Positions 15,001 through 22,835 of a stretch of DNA of 64,000 nt are shown piece by piece (within the stretch, counting starts at the first letter, position 1; each line of letters opens with the position of its first letter). A program made the position numbers and the translations under genes. The notes beneath the pieces were generated by a model. That model did no database searches. It saw nothing but the letters and a program-made list of their open reading frames with translations, and was not told the DNA's origin. Origin of the DNA: Trachythela sp. YZ-2020 (taxonomy: Eukaryota; Cnidaria; Anthozoa; Malacalcyonacea; Clavulariidae); the NCBI GenBank assembly GCA_016169945.1, contig JADLSH010000044.1, positions 310,001 to 374,000 on the forward strand. The letters run 5' to 3'.

Positions 15001-18000
15001 CGCTAATGAAAGCAAACGCAATTGAAAATGAACGATAATAAAACCGAACGTAAATGAAAGCAAACGTAAATGAAAGTGAACGCAAATGAAAGCAAACGTA
15101 AATGAAAGCGAACGCAAATGAAAGCGAACGCAATTGAAAGTGAACGCTAATGAAAGCGAACGCAAATGAAAGCGAACGCAATTGAAAGTGAACGCTAATG
15201 AAAGCAAACGTAAATGAAAGCAAACGCAATTGAAAGTGAACGCTAATGAAAGCGAACGTAAATGAAAGCGAACGCAATTGAAAGTGAACGCTAATGAAAG
15301 CAAACGTAAATGAAAGCAAACGCAATTGAAAGTGAACGCTAATAAAAGCGAACGAAAATGAAAGCAAACGCAATTGAAAGTGAACGCTAATGAAAGCAAA
15401 CGTAAATGAAAGCAAACGCAATTGAAAGTGAACGCTAATGAAAGCGAACGTAAATGAAAGCGAACGCAATTGAAAGTGAACGCTAATGAAAGAAAACGTA
15501 AATGAAAGCAAACGCAATTGAAAGTGAACGCAAATGAAAGTGAACGAAAATGAAAGCAAACGCAATTGAAAGTGAACGCTAATGAAAGCAAACGCAAATG
15601 AAAGCAAACGCTAATGAAAGCGAACGCTAATGAAAGCGAACGCAAATGAAAGCAAACGCAATTGAAAGTGAACGCTAATGAAAGCGAACGCAAATGAAAG
15701 CAAACGCAATTGAAAGTGAACGCTAATAAAAGCGAACGCAATTGAAAGTGAACGGTAATGAAAGCGAACGTAAATGAAAGTGAACGAAAATTAAAGCAAA
15801 CGCAATTGAAAGTGAACGGTAATGAAAGTCAACGTAAATGAAAGCAAACGCAAATGAAAGCAAACGCAATTGAAAGTGAACGATAATAAAAGCCAACGTA
15901 AATGAAAGCGAACGCAAATGAAAGCGAACGCTAATGAAAGCCAACGTAAATGAAAGCAAACGCAAATGAAAGTGAACGCTAATAAAAGCGAACGAAAATA
16001 AAAGCGAACGTAAATGAAAGCGAACGTAAATGAAAGCGAACGTAAATGAAAGCGAACGTAAATGAAAGCGAACGTAAATGAAAGCAAACGTAAATGAAAG
16101 TGAACGTAAATGAAAGTGAACGTAAATGAAAGCGAACGAAAATAAAAGCGAACGTAAATGAAAGCAAACGTAAATGAAAGTGAACGTAAATGAAAGCAAA
16201 CGTAAATGAAAGCAAACGCAAATGAAAGTGAACGCTAATGAAAGCGAACGCAAAGCGAAGGATAGTTACTGTAAGTGAACACAAATGCTAATGAAAGTGA
16301 ACGCAAATTGAAGTCCAAGCAAAGCGAACGCTAATGAAAGCGAACGGAAAGCGAAGGATAGTTACTGTAAGTGAACACAAATGCTAATGAAAGCGAACGG
16401 AAATGAAAGCGAACGCTAATGAAAGCGAACGCTAATGAAAGCAAACGGAAATGAAAGCGAACGCTAATGAAAGCGAACGTAAATGAAAGCGAACGCTAAT
16501 GAAAGCGAACGTAAATGAAAGCGAACGCAAATGAAAGCGAACGCTAATGAAAGCGAACGCTAATGAAAGCGAACGGAAATGAAAGCGAACGCAAAGCGAA
16601 CGATAGTTACTGTAAGTGAACACAAATGCTAATGAAAGCGAACGGAAATGAAAGTAAACGCTAATGAAAGCGAACGGAAATGAAAGCGAACGCAAAGCGA
16701 ACGATAGTTACTGTAAGTGAACACAAATGCTAATGAAAGCGAACGTAAATGAAAGCGAACGCAATTGAAAGTGAACGCTAATGAAAGAAAACGTAAATGA
16801 AAGCAAACGCAATTGAAAGTGAACGCTAATAAAAGCGAACGAAAATGAAAGCAAACGCAATTGAAAGTGAACGCTAATGAAAGCAAACGCAAATGAAAGC
16901 AAACGCTAATGAAAGCGAACGCTAATGAAAGCGAACGCAAATGAAAGCAAACGCAATTGAAAGTGAACGCTAATGAAAGCGAACGCAAATGAAAGCAAAC
17001 GCAATTGAAAGTGAACGCTAATAAAAGCGAACGCAATTGAAAGTGAACGGTAATGAAAGCGAACGTAAATGAAAGTGAACGAAAATTAAAGCAAACGCAA
17101 TTGAAAGTGAACGGTAATGAAAGTCAACGTAAATGAAAGCAAACGCAAATGAAAGCAAACGCAATTGAAAGTGAACGATAATAAAAGCCAACGTAAATGA
17201 AAGCGAACGCAAATGAAAGCGAACGCTAATGAAAGCCAACGTAAATGAAAGCAAACGCAAATGAAAGTGAACGCTAATAAAAGCGAACGAAAATAAAAGC
17301 GAACGTAAATGAAAGCGAACGTAAATGAAAGCGAACGTAAATGAAAGCGAACGTAAATGAAAGCGAACGTAAATGAAAGCAAACGTAAATGAAAGTGAAC
17401 GTAAATGAAAGTGAACGTAAATGAAAGCGAACGAAAATAAAAGCGAACGTAAATGAAAGCAAACGTAAATGAAAGTGAACGTAAATGAAAGCAAACGTAA
17501 ATGAAAGCAAACGCAAATGAAAGTGAACGCTAATGAAAGCGAACGCAAAGCGAAGGATAGTTACTGTAAGTGAACACAAATGCTAATGAAAGTGAACGCA
17601 AATTGAAGTCCAAGCAAAGCGAACGCTAATGAAAGCGAACGGAAAGCGAAGGATAGTTACTGTAAGTGAACACAAATGCTAATGAAAGCAAACGTAAATG
17701 AAAGCGAACGTAAATGAAAGCGAACGCAAATGAAAGCGAACGCTAATGAAAGCGAACGCTAATGAAAGCAAACGGAAATGAAAGCGAACGCTAATGAAAG
17801 CGAACGCAAATGAAAGCGAACGCTAATGAAAGCGAACGTAAATGAAAGCGAACGCAAATGAAAGCGAACGCTAATGAAAGCGAACGCTAATGAAAGCGAA
17901 CGGAAATGAAAGCGAACGCAAAGCGAACGATAGTTACTGTAAGTGAACACAAATGCTAATGAAAGCGAACGGAAATGAAAGTAAACGCTAATGAAAGCGA

Positions 18001-20623
18001 ACGGAAATGAAAGCGAACGCAAAGCGAACGATAGTTACTGTAAGTGAACACAAATGCTAATGAAAGCGAACGGAAATGAAAGCGAACGCTAATGAAAGCA
18101 AACGCTAATGAAAGCAAACGCAATTGAAAGCGAACGGAAAGCGAAGGATAGTTACTGTAAGTGAACACAAATGCTAATGAAAGTGAACGCTAATGAAAGC
18201 GAACGCAAAGCGAAGGATAGTTACTGTAAGTGAACACAAATGCTAATGAAAGCGAACGGAAATGAAAGCAAACGCAATTGAAAGCAAACGCAATTGAAAG
18301 CGAACGGAAAGCGAAGGATAGTTACTGTAAGTGAACACAAATGCTAATGAAAGCGAACGCTAATGAAAGCGAACGCTAATGAAAGCGAACGGAAATGAAA
18401 GCGAACGCAAAGCGAACGATAGTTACTGTAAGTGAACACAAATGCTAATGAAAGTGAACGCTAATGAAAGCGAACGCTAATGAAAGTGAACGCTAATGAA
18501 AGCGAACGGAAATGAAAGCGAACGGAAATGAAAGCGAACGCAAAGCGAACGATAGTTACTGTAAGTGAACACAAATGCTAATGAAAGTGAACGCTAATAA
18601 AAACGAACGTTAATGAAAGCGCAAACGATTTTAAAACGCATATGATTTGAAAACATTTAGACTTGTATTCTTCTATAGACTATAGTATTATCATAGATCC
18701 TAATTCTCATATTATAAATAACAAAACCTGTTTGCCAAAATTAAAACATAATTTTTCCAGGCCTGCAATAAATTGCCAGAATATGAAATCTTTTGTATTC
18801 TCATGGTCATTTCTTTGAATTTGGCCAAATTTCATCAATGTATTTGACATATTGAAAGATCGATTCAATCTTTGAAATCGTAATGTAAGGGGTCATCCAT
18901 AATTATCAACATTTTCACAAGTGTACAAACCGTATGCTAGGGGACGGGGGGGGTTCATGACAAATGTACGCTTTTTAATATGTCGATGATAGATCCATCA
19001 TTATTTAACCGAGTTTCAACATTTTTAGCGTACGCACTGGGAGCCATCAGGTGAAGTAATATTGTCACAATATTGATAGTATATCCACCCATGACCCACT
19101 GTATTGACACAGTCCCAGACCTTGCTAAACAAGGTAAGGGGACATGCTTTCCATGATTACAGGAATATAATTTATGCAAGCAACTTAATATAGATGGACA
19201 TTTCAAGCAAAATCAACACTAAACAATTTTTCCTTTTCTATCAACAAGATTACAGTCTGTTGCCTTGGATAATAATTCCAAACCAAGAATTCATCAATCT
19301 TTATATATTTCATGAATTCTTCATAAAAAACTTCATAAATTCATACACTGCAGGCCTGCAGCCCCACCACATTGTAGCTAGCACATAGCCTAGCCAGCCT
19401 TTGTACTTTGTAGGAACCAATACAAATGTACAATTAGGTGATAATTATTTTGACATTGTTGCACAGTCCCTGACCCAACCTCGCAAGCCAGGGTGTTTAC
19501 CTCCGCTCGACAGCAGCGTGGGCCGTTGAGCGGAGGTAAAGACCCTGGCTTGCGAGGTTGTCCCTGACCTTGTTTGGCAAGGTCTAAACAAACAGGCTAA
19601 ACTTAGTCCAAAATAGGTTATCAAGTACCCTGCTAGGCAGAATAATGCCTTGTAAGCATTTCCCCCAAGGCATTATTAAACCTCTGCCTAGCAGGGTAGT
19701 TATCAGGCTTTCATAATTGAAAATCATTGTTCCAATTAATAGTTACTCAGGGGGAAGCACAGTTCTTGTTCTGATCAATATTTAGTAAATATATACTCCC
19801 ATTAAGATACAAGAAAACATAAAGTAGGATCTTGACAAACCTTGAGATTTTTTCTGTCTACATTTGTGGTCTGTATATGACGTTGCTCTAACCAATGTTT
19901 TAACCATATTTTGTCAGCATCTTCCTGACCAACAAATGTCTGAAGAGTAACCTGAGTTTGCGATGTGACTTGACTGGTGGCATATAATGAAACATTATTG
20001 GGCTGAAAATGACCATGATGTCTGTCTACAGATGAACATTGTACATTATTCTGTTGTAATGGATGACCACCACAATTTACATTTACATGAGGCACTGTCT
20101 GCAATTGATGGACAGCATGCGGTCGGGTACTTCCTTCATAACTACCAGTTTTAGAACTATATATTGAGTTACCTCCCTGGTTGATGGCATATGGCATAGG
20201 ATTGCCTTCATAGCTACCAGTCTGAGAGTTATATATTGAATTATTTCCCTGATGATGAGCAGAATCAGGGTTATATATGGAGTTGTTTCTCTTGTGATAA
20301 AATGAATTCTGATGTTCTGGTGGAAACATGGCTGCATTATTACCCTGGATACCATGTTGTTGTGGAAATGTTGCTGCATTATTATATCGATGACCAACTT
20401 GCATTGGAATAATTTGATTTTGATGTGAATCACCTCCATACTGCTGTAGATTTGCTTCTCTTTTACGGTCTCTAGGATCAAAATGAGACGTTGGAAATGA
20501 ATACTGCCCAGCAGCATGATTTACAAAACTAGGTCGTTCACTAGCAGGTTGATTGAATGCACCACGAGGCCACGTTTGTTGGTTTGCATTTAAACGGTTT
20601 CTTGAACCTTCATCCCCATACAT
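1..20623 (-). CDS. PDCD7: PDCD7-like gene (U11/U12 snRNP 59K protein), partial, 5 exons in window
   Basis: Exons in transcript order are 19841-20623, 2437-2577, 1965-2054, 844-975 and 1-72, and the gene continues beyond position 1. Every junction is GT-AG, every exon is a multiple of three and all introns are phase 0, giving 406 residues so far. The N-terminal 261 residues are Q/N/H-rich and low in complexity. The later exons form a basic, charged helical region with a run of five arginines and the segment [13 protein letters not shown], which I recognise as the conserved core of PDCD7. In animals this family is the 59K protein of the U11/U12 di-snRNP, which recognises minor (U12-type) introns in the nucleus. 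The assignment rests on remembered family similarity. Linking the distant first exon to the rest is inference from matching phase, strand and a plausible protein. The 17-kb first intron could hide a small exon that I missed. Confidence 0.75.
844..975 (-). CDS. PDCD7: PDCD7-like exon 4
   Basis: 44 codons between acceptor CTGTTCAACAG and donor AAG|GTATAA, phase 0. It encodes [20 protein letters not shown] and then a charged helix ending EKDLAARK. This is part of the segment that most resembles PDCD7. Confidence 0.82.
1561..1676. repeat. 33-bp tandem repeat, 3.5 copies
   Basis: Units start at 1561, 1594, 1627 and 1660 and are identical. They lie in the PDCD7-like intron between exons 3 and 4. 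Because 33 is a multiple of three they create a short repetitive plus-strand open frame that is not convincing as a gene. Confidence 0.9.
1965..2054 (-). CDS. PDCD7: PDCD7-like exon 3
   Basis: 30 codons between acceptor CTTCTGTAG and donor CGA|GTAAGT, phase 0. It reads [20 protein letters not shown] and ends in a basic KRKQKR tail. Confidence 0.8.
2437..2577 (-). CDS. PDCD7: PDCD7-like exon 2
   Basis: 47 codons between acceptor TTTGTCTAG and donor AAG|GTAAGTG, phase 0 at both ends. It encodes an amphipathic helix starting [14 protein letters not shown] and ending CLAKAEKTK. Confidence 0.8.
2700..3027 (-). mobile_element. R4/Dong-like non-LTR fragment, copy A (3' end only)
   Basis: Minus-strand 3' end ending AATAAAGTTTTC followed by a (TTA)n tail at 2701-2727. 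It shares its sequence with copy C at 4677 onwards. It is 5'-truncated at the (AAT)n tract of copy B. No coding capacity remains. Confidence 0.75.
3028..4558 (-). mobile_element. R4/Dong-like non-LTR element, copy B, 5'-truncated
   Basis: Carries the 402-codon frame at 3344-4552 and a 3' end AATAAAGTTTCC with (TTA)n tail at 3028-3054. The 5' truncation lies directly against the (AAT)n tract of copy C. The R2/R4-type endonuclease and the TAA-repeat setting suggest the R4/Dong clade, whose Dong member targets TAA repeats. Confidence 0.75.
3344..4552 (-). pseudogene. C-terminal part of R2/R4-type reverse transcriptase-endonuclease
   Basis: 402 codons are open but the reverse-transcriptase catalytic domain is missing. 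SFRYLGRYF at about 42-50 belongs to the region after the RT palm. A CCHC zinc knuckle (C276, C279, H287, C292) is followed by RHDSVL and then a restriction-like endonuclease signature RPDLL (P344, D345) with an acidic residue at E359 and lysines after it. This order (knuckle then PD-D/E-K nuclease) is characteristic of R2-superclade retrotransposons and distinguishes them from CR1 or L1 types. The first methionine is at the truncation point, so this is a fragment and not a host gene. Confidence 0.8.
4560..4677. repeat. (AAT)n / (AATAT)n microsatellite
   Basis: 118 bp of AAT units with interspersed AATAT variants. It forms the tail of copy C and the 5' border of copy B. Confidence 0.95.
4677..5766 (-). 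mobile_element. R4/Dong-like non-LTR element, copy C, decayed
   Basis: Related to copy [21 protein letters not shown] at 5478-5732 is the counterpart of [20 protein letters not shown] in copy B. The zinc-knuckle and endonuclease region around 5000-5330 is broken by stops and frameshifts. The 3' untranslated part matches copy A. Confidence 0.75.
5768..6246 (-). mobile_element. R4/Dong-like non-LTR element, copy D, 5'-truncated
   Basis: Starts at a short (AAT)n tail and matches copy B's 3' end nearly base for base for long stretches (for example 5771-5875 against 3052-3160). Similarity ends at about 6246. Confidence 0.75.
7094..7197. repeat. 45-bp perfect fold-back inside the RT frame
   Basis: 7094-7138 and 7153-7197 are exact reverse complements. 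The 14-bp spacer 7139-7152 itself repeats the end of the left arm. The right arm is thus an inverted copy of RT coding sequence that replaced or was inserted into the gene and shifts the frame. Confidence 0.95.
7193..8647 (+). pseudogene. Reverse transcriptase fragment of CR1/Jockey-like element
   Basis: Open from just after the fold-back at 7193 to the stop at 8645-8647; the first methionine is at 7301. RT palm motifs are intact: [15 protein letters not shown] (first catalytic Asp), [13 protein letters not shown] and FADD (catalytic pair). A thumb-like domain and a C-terminal region with [13 protein letters not shown] follow. The N-terminal finger region is in a different frame at 6924-7163. 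Copy loss of the 5' part means it cannot make a full protein. Confidence 0.85.
9070..10079. other. No gene seen
   Basis: About 1 kb of AT-rich DNA in the PDCD7-like first intron. I see short spurious frames only, no recognisable element ends and no strong repeats. Confidence 0.5.
10080..11622 (-). pseudogene. Decayed retroelement polyprotein fragments
   Basis: Three broken minus-strand pieces. At 11622-11200 [20 protein letters not shown] opens an N-terminal region. At 11051-10689 [20 protein letters not shown] and [18 protein letters not shown] continue it. At 10530-10225, read on the minus strand, [20 protein letters not shown] and [15 protein letters not shown] are reverse-transcriptase-like, followed by [19 protein letters not shown] and DPN*FG. 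The last part looks like a second RT family joined to the first, so this may be two elements. Several stops and frameshifts prove decay. The plus-strand frame at 10225-10530 is a shadow. Confidence 0.65.
11623..12502. other. No gene seen
   Basis: Contains a small direct repeat of about 18 bp (acgacgccatattataaa-like, at 11741 and 11762) and a short purine repeat gggaagtggga near 11876-11902. Nothing else recognised. Confidence 0.5.
12503..18627. repeat. 16-bp minisatellite array, about 6.1 kb
   Basis: Roughly 380 copies of a unit close to aatgaaagcgaacgca with a few variable positions (c/t/a before the final a, g/a in gcgaac, attg/aatg). From 16247 on, units alternate with a longer motif containing gatagttactgtaagtga, present about 13 times. 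The many long minus-strand frames rich in FAFI/CVRFH repeats arise because the unit has no stop in several phases. It lies in the first intron of the PDCD7-like gene. Confidence 0.97.
15470..17650. repeat. 1,295-bp tandem duplication inside the 16-bp array
   Basis: The stretch near 15470-16365 recurs near 16765-17660 at an offset of 1,295 bp, including the unique spacer aattgaagtccaagcaaag. Beyond it, 16432-16695 recurs at 17759-18022 at an offset of 1,327 bp, i.e. two units longer. Confidence 0.85.
18628..19465. other. No gene seen
   Basis: Intron sequence of the PDCD7-like gene between the minisatellite and the first hairpin element. No recognisable element. Confidence 0.5.
19466..19569. 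mobile_element. 84-bp fold-back element with 10-bp flanking duplication
   Basis: Arms 19477-19508 and 19528-19559 are near-perfect reverse complements (ends AACCTCGCAAGCCAGGGT). The 10-bp sequence gtccctgacc flanks it at 19466-19475 and 19560-19569, as expected of a target site duplication. Confidence 0.85.
19617..19707. mobile_element. 73-bp fold-back element with 9-bp flanking duplication
   Basis: Arms 19626-19652 and 19666-19698 pair (TACCCTGCTAGGCAG ends; a six-base interruption on the right). Flanks are gttatcaag and gttatcagg, a 9-bp repeat with one mismatch. Confidence 0.8.
19841..20623 (-). CDS. PDCD7: PDCD7-like exon 1 with start codon
   Basis: The ATG at 20621-20623 opens 261 codons to a donor CAAG|GTTTGT. 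Residues about 110-165 carry three NNSIYN-like repeats and the exon is Q/N/H-rich throughout. The last 30 residues ([14 protein letters not shown] and following) look structured. A read-through frame continues 12 codons past the donor, so the exact end depends on the splice call. The start lies 183 bp from the divergent NUDT2 start. Confidence 0.75.
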
Positions 20624-20806
20624 TTTGATATATATCCTACTTTGCTTTTATAACTTAGTAGTGTTGCCTTGTCCTTTCCAAGTTTCATTCCACACTTTAA
20701 ATCTTTAATATTTTCACATTTTCACACAATAATTTAGCACGTGCGGGGTATGCAGGCTAGGTACGAACATACAGTAACCCTAAAATGCTGGCAATTTCTT
20801 TCCAAG
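20624..20806. promoter_or_regulatory. Shared divergent promoter of PDCD7-like and NUDT2-like genes
   Basis: Only 183 bp separate the two start codons, which point away from each other, so both promoters must overlap here or lie in the neighbouring transcribed DNA. I see no clear TATA box in a position fitting both genes. A CACGTG-like core (gcacgtgcgg) sits at about 20738-20747. An alternative NUDT2 start at 20741 would shorten the gap further. Confidence 0.5.
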
Positions 20807-21244
20807 ATGGCGTCTCGTGCAGGAGGAAGAGCTTGTGGTTTGATAATATTTCGTCGTATTTTAAACAATCCTACTGAATATCTACTTCTTCAAACATCTT
20901 ATGGTAGTCATCATTGGACGCCACCAAAAGGACATGTTGAGGCAGGAGAAAGTGACGAAGAAACAGCTTTTAGAGAAACAGAAGAAGAGGCAGGAATAAC
21001 TGCTCAATCTCTGAATTTCATGAAAGATTTTAAAATAGTTTTGGAGTATCCAGTGAAAGGCGCTTTAAAGAAAGTGATATATTGGCTAGCAGAGTTAACT
21101 GACCAGGAATGTAAAGTGAAACTGTCTGATGAGCATCGAAACTTTGAATGGGCAAATCTTGCAAGAGCTTGCGAGTTAGTACGATATCATGACACTCAGA
21201 GCGCATTCAAGTCTGCAGAGAAATTTCTTAAAGAGAACTGTTAG
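20807..21244 (+). CDS. NUDT2: NUDT2-like bis(5'-nucleosyl)-tetraphosphatase, single exon
   Basis: A 145-residue Nudix hydrolase, close to the usual length of animal NUDT2 (about 147). Family members split diadenosine tetraphosphate (Ap4A) asymmetrically to ATP and AMP. From the start MASRAGGRACGLIIFRR the Nudix box runs from G42 to I64 and fits Gx5Ex7RExxEExGU exactly (E48, R56, E57, E60, E61, G63). It is preceded by the family segment HHWTPPKGHVE. I chose the ATG at 20807 because it aligns with the family's short N terminus and has a good context (aagATGG). An in-frame ATG at 20741 would add 22 unrelated residues. No intron interrupts the frame. It is transcribed away from the PDCD7-like gene and towards the TPR-like gene, whose end faces it. 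Confidence 0.93.
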   Translation: MASRAGGRACGLIIFRRILNNPTEYLLLQTSYGSHHWTPPKGHVEAGESDEETAFRETEEEAGITAQSLNFMKDFKIVLEYPVKGALKKVIYWLAELTDQECKVKLSDEHRNFEWANLARACELVRYHDTQSAFKSAEKFLKENC

Positions 21245-21285
21245 AAAAGACAAACATAGCTTGTGTAGTAGCTTTGAAGTATGCA

Positions 21286-21291
21286 AATAAA
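21286..21291 (+). terminator. Probable polyadenylation signal of NUDT2-like gene
   Basis: AATAAA lies 41 bases after the stop codon and is followed by an AT-rich stretch. Confidence 0.6.
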
Positions 21292-21723
21292 TTTTAATAC
21301 TTTGTAAACTTTAATATGTAAAAAACATAGAATGTGCAGATATCATGCTACTCAAAATCATGTCAAAATGCAGTCTACAACTTTTATATTTTAACAAATA
21401 TAACAAGTGATTAGACTAGTACAGGTGGTCTACTAGTACTATCATGGCTGAGAATGTTCTTAAGTCTCTATAGAACTAAACTGTATTTTTTATACTCATT
21501 AATACTTAATGAGCAAAACACAAAGGAAATAAGCACTGTATCAGTTGACTTGAATATTCGACTTCCGTCTTGAATTTTGCTTTAAATACCTGTTCGTTTG
21601 AGAAGTTGTATCATACGCTCGTTTATTTATAGTAATACTATACATTTGAACATTGAAGAGGTTAATCTTGCAAGCTAGTGCAGTATTATTACACAGATTT
21701 GCTACTTGATATATGTATTATTT

Positions 21724-21832
21724 AACAGTTATTCTACGAACTCGAGTCGTATATGAGCTGATAGCCGACGAGGCGCGATAGCGCCGAGTCGGCTATTAGT
21801 CATATACGAGAAGAGTGAGTAGAATAACTGTT
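21724..21832. mobile_element. Fold-back element near NUDT2 3' side
   Basis: Outer ends aacagttattctac / gtagaataactgtt and an inner, longer pairing centred on the GC-rich core gaggcgcgatagcgcc. It directly adjoins a second hairpin element at 21833. Confidence 0.8.
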
Positions 21833-22040
21833 TTATTATATACACAAGCTCTGGATATGAACAGAACATTTTGGCGTACTTTTTTCAAGTAAAACTTGAA
21901 TTTCCTCTTCATTTAATTGTCCAAATCTGCCAGCCATTTTTCTACTTTTCTCTACTAGCAGGTTACGAGCTAATATCCTGCTAGTAGAGAACCAATCAGA
22001 TTGCAGAATATCTCATATCCAGAGCTTGTGTATATAATAA
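21833..22040. mobile_element. 208-bp element with 28-bp perfect terminal inverted repeats
   Basis: 21833-21860 is the exact reverse complement of 22013-22040. A second inverted repeat, ctctactagcagg / cctgctagtagag, sits inside. Non-autonomous DNA transposon (MITE) by structure. Confidence 0.85.
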
Positions 22041-22570
22041 ATTGTAATATCAACACTAACTTGTGTTGATTACAAGACGTTCGAATTCGAGAATTTTTCA
22101 TTTGTACTAATTGACAGAAGGACCTTAAAAACAATGTGAGAAAATTGAAGATGTCATTAGAATGAGGCGACACACGGCTGGTTTTTCACACGTTTTGTGT
22201 TTTGTACTATTATCAGACTCTTTACCACGGTATTATCATACCGTCGTACTGATATTTTAAAGGGGTATTGTATCTGTATCAATTTGTACTTGAGATTCAT
22301 CCAATCACAAAAATTCAAAAAGAAAACACGATAGAGGCATAAGGACAACACACCAAGGTAACGTAAGTGTATTTACAAATATAATTATTCAAATATATAA
22401 AAAAGTATCAATGTATAGCTAAATACTGAGATCAAAACTTAGCATTTACATTTTTCTAAACCTTTACTGTAGTAAATAGATAACATTACTAAACATTGCT
22501 CATTCTTGTTATAGCTGTCACTTTCTAGAAACAACTATTGATACTAGGCGATGTTAAACGCTGAACTGGG

Positions 22571-22576
22571 TTTATT
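22571..22576 (-). terminator. Candidate polyadenylation signal of TPR-like gene
   Basis: AATAAA on the minus strand, about 190 bases after the TPR stop. Another AATAAA overlaps the stop codon itself and is probably too early to serve. NUDT2 and TPR are convergent across about 1.5 kb. Confidence 0.35.
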
Positions 22577-22764
22577 TTATACAAAATTAACAGCAATCTT
22601 TTCAAGAAATGAAAATACTGATATGGCAACAGCAGAAAGCTTTGATTTGAAATGATGTAAAAATTTGAAGCAAAGCTAACTCGCTGATAATCTCCGGAAT
22701 GTCTATCTCTTCATATGCCAAGGGAAATCCTCTCGTAAAGCTTGATATGATTGGTTGACTTCAT

Positions 22765-22835
22765 TTATTGGTTTCCAGGCCACTGACCTCTGCCACGGCG
22801 TTGTAAACCTCTTGTTGGAGCTGCTTGACCTCGTC
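22765..22835 (-). CDS. TPR: TPR-like last exon with stop
   Basis: 71 nt, acceptor TTTCTGCAG, ends RRGRGQWPGNQ and TAA at 22765-22767. The RG-rich end matches the Arg/Gly-rich C terminus typical of TPR. In the plus direction this stretch looks like an unrelated small open frame. Confidence 0.85.

Noticed and set aside
12439..18168. Many minus-strand frames up to 448 codons rich in [19 protein letters not shown] repeats
   Set aside because: They follow the 16-bp repeat in several overlapping phases at once and have no unique sequence, so they are repeat artefacts.
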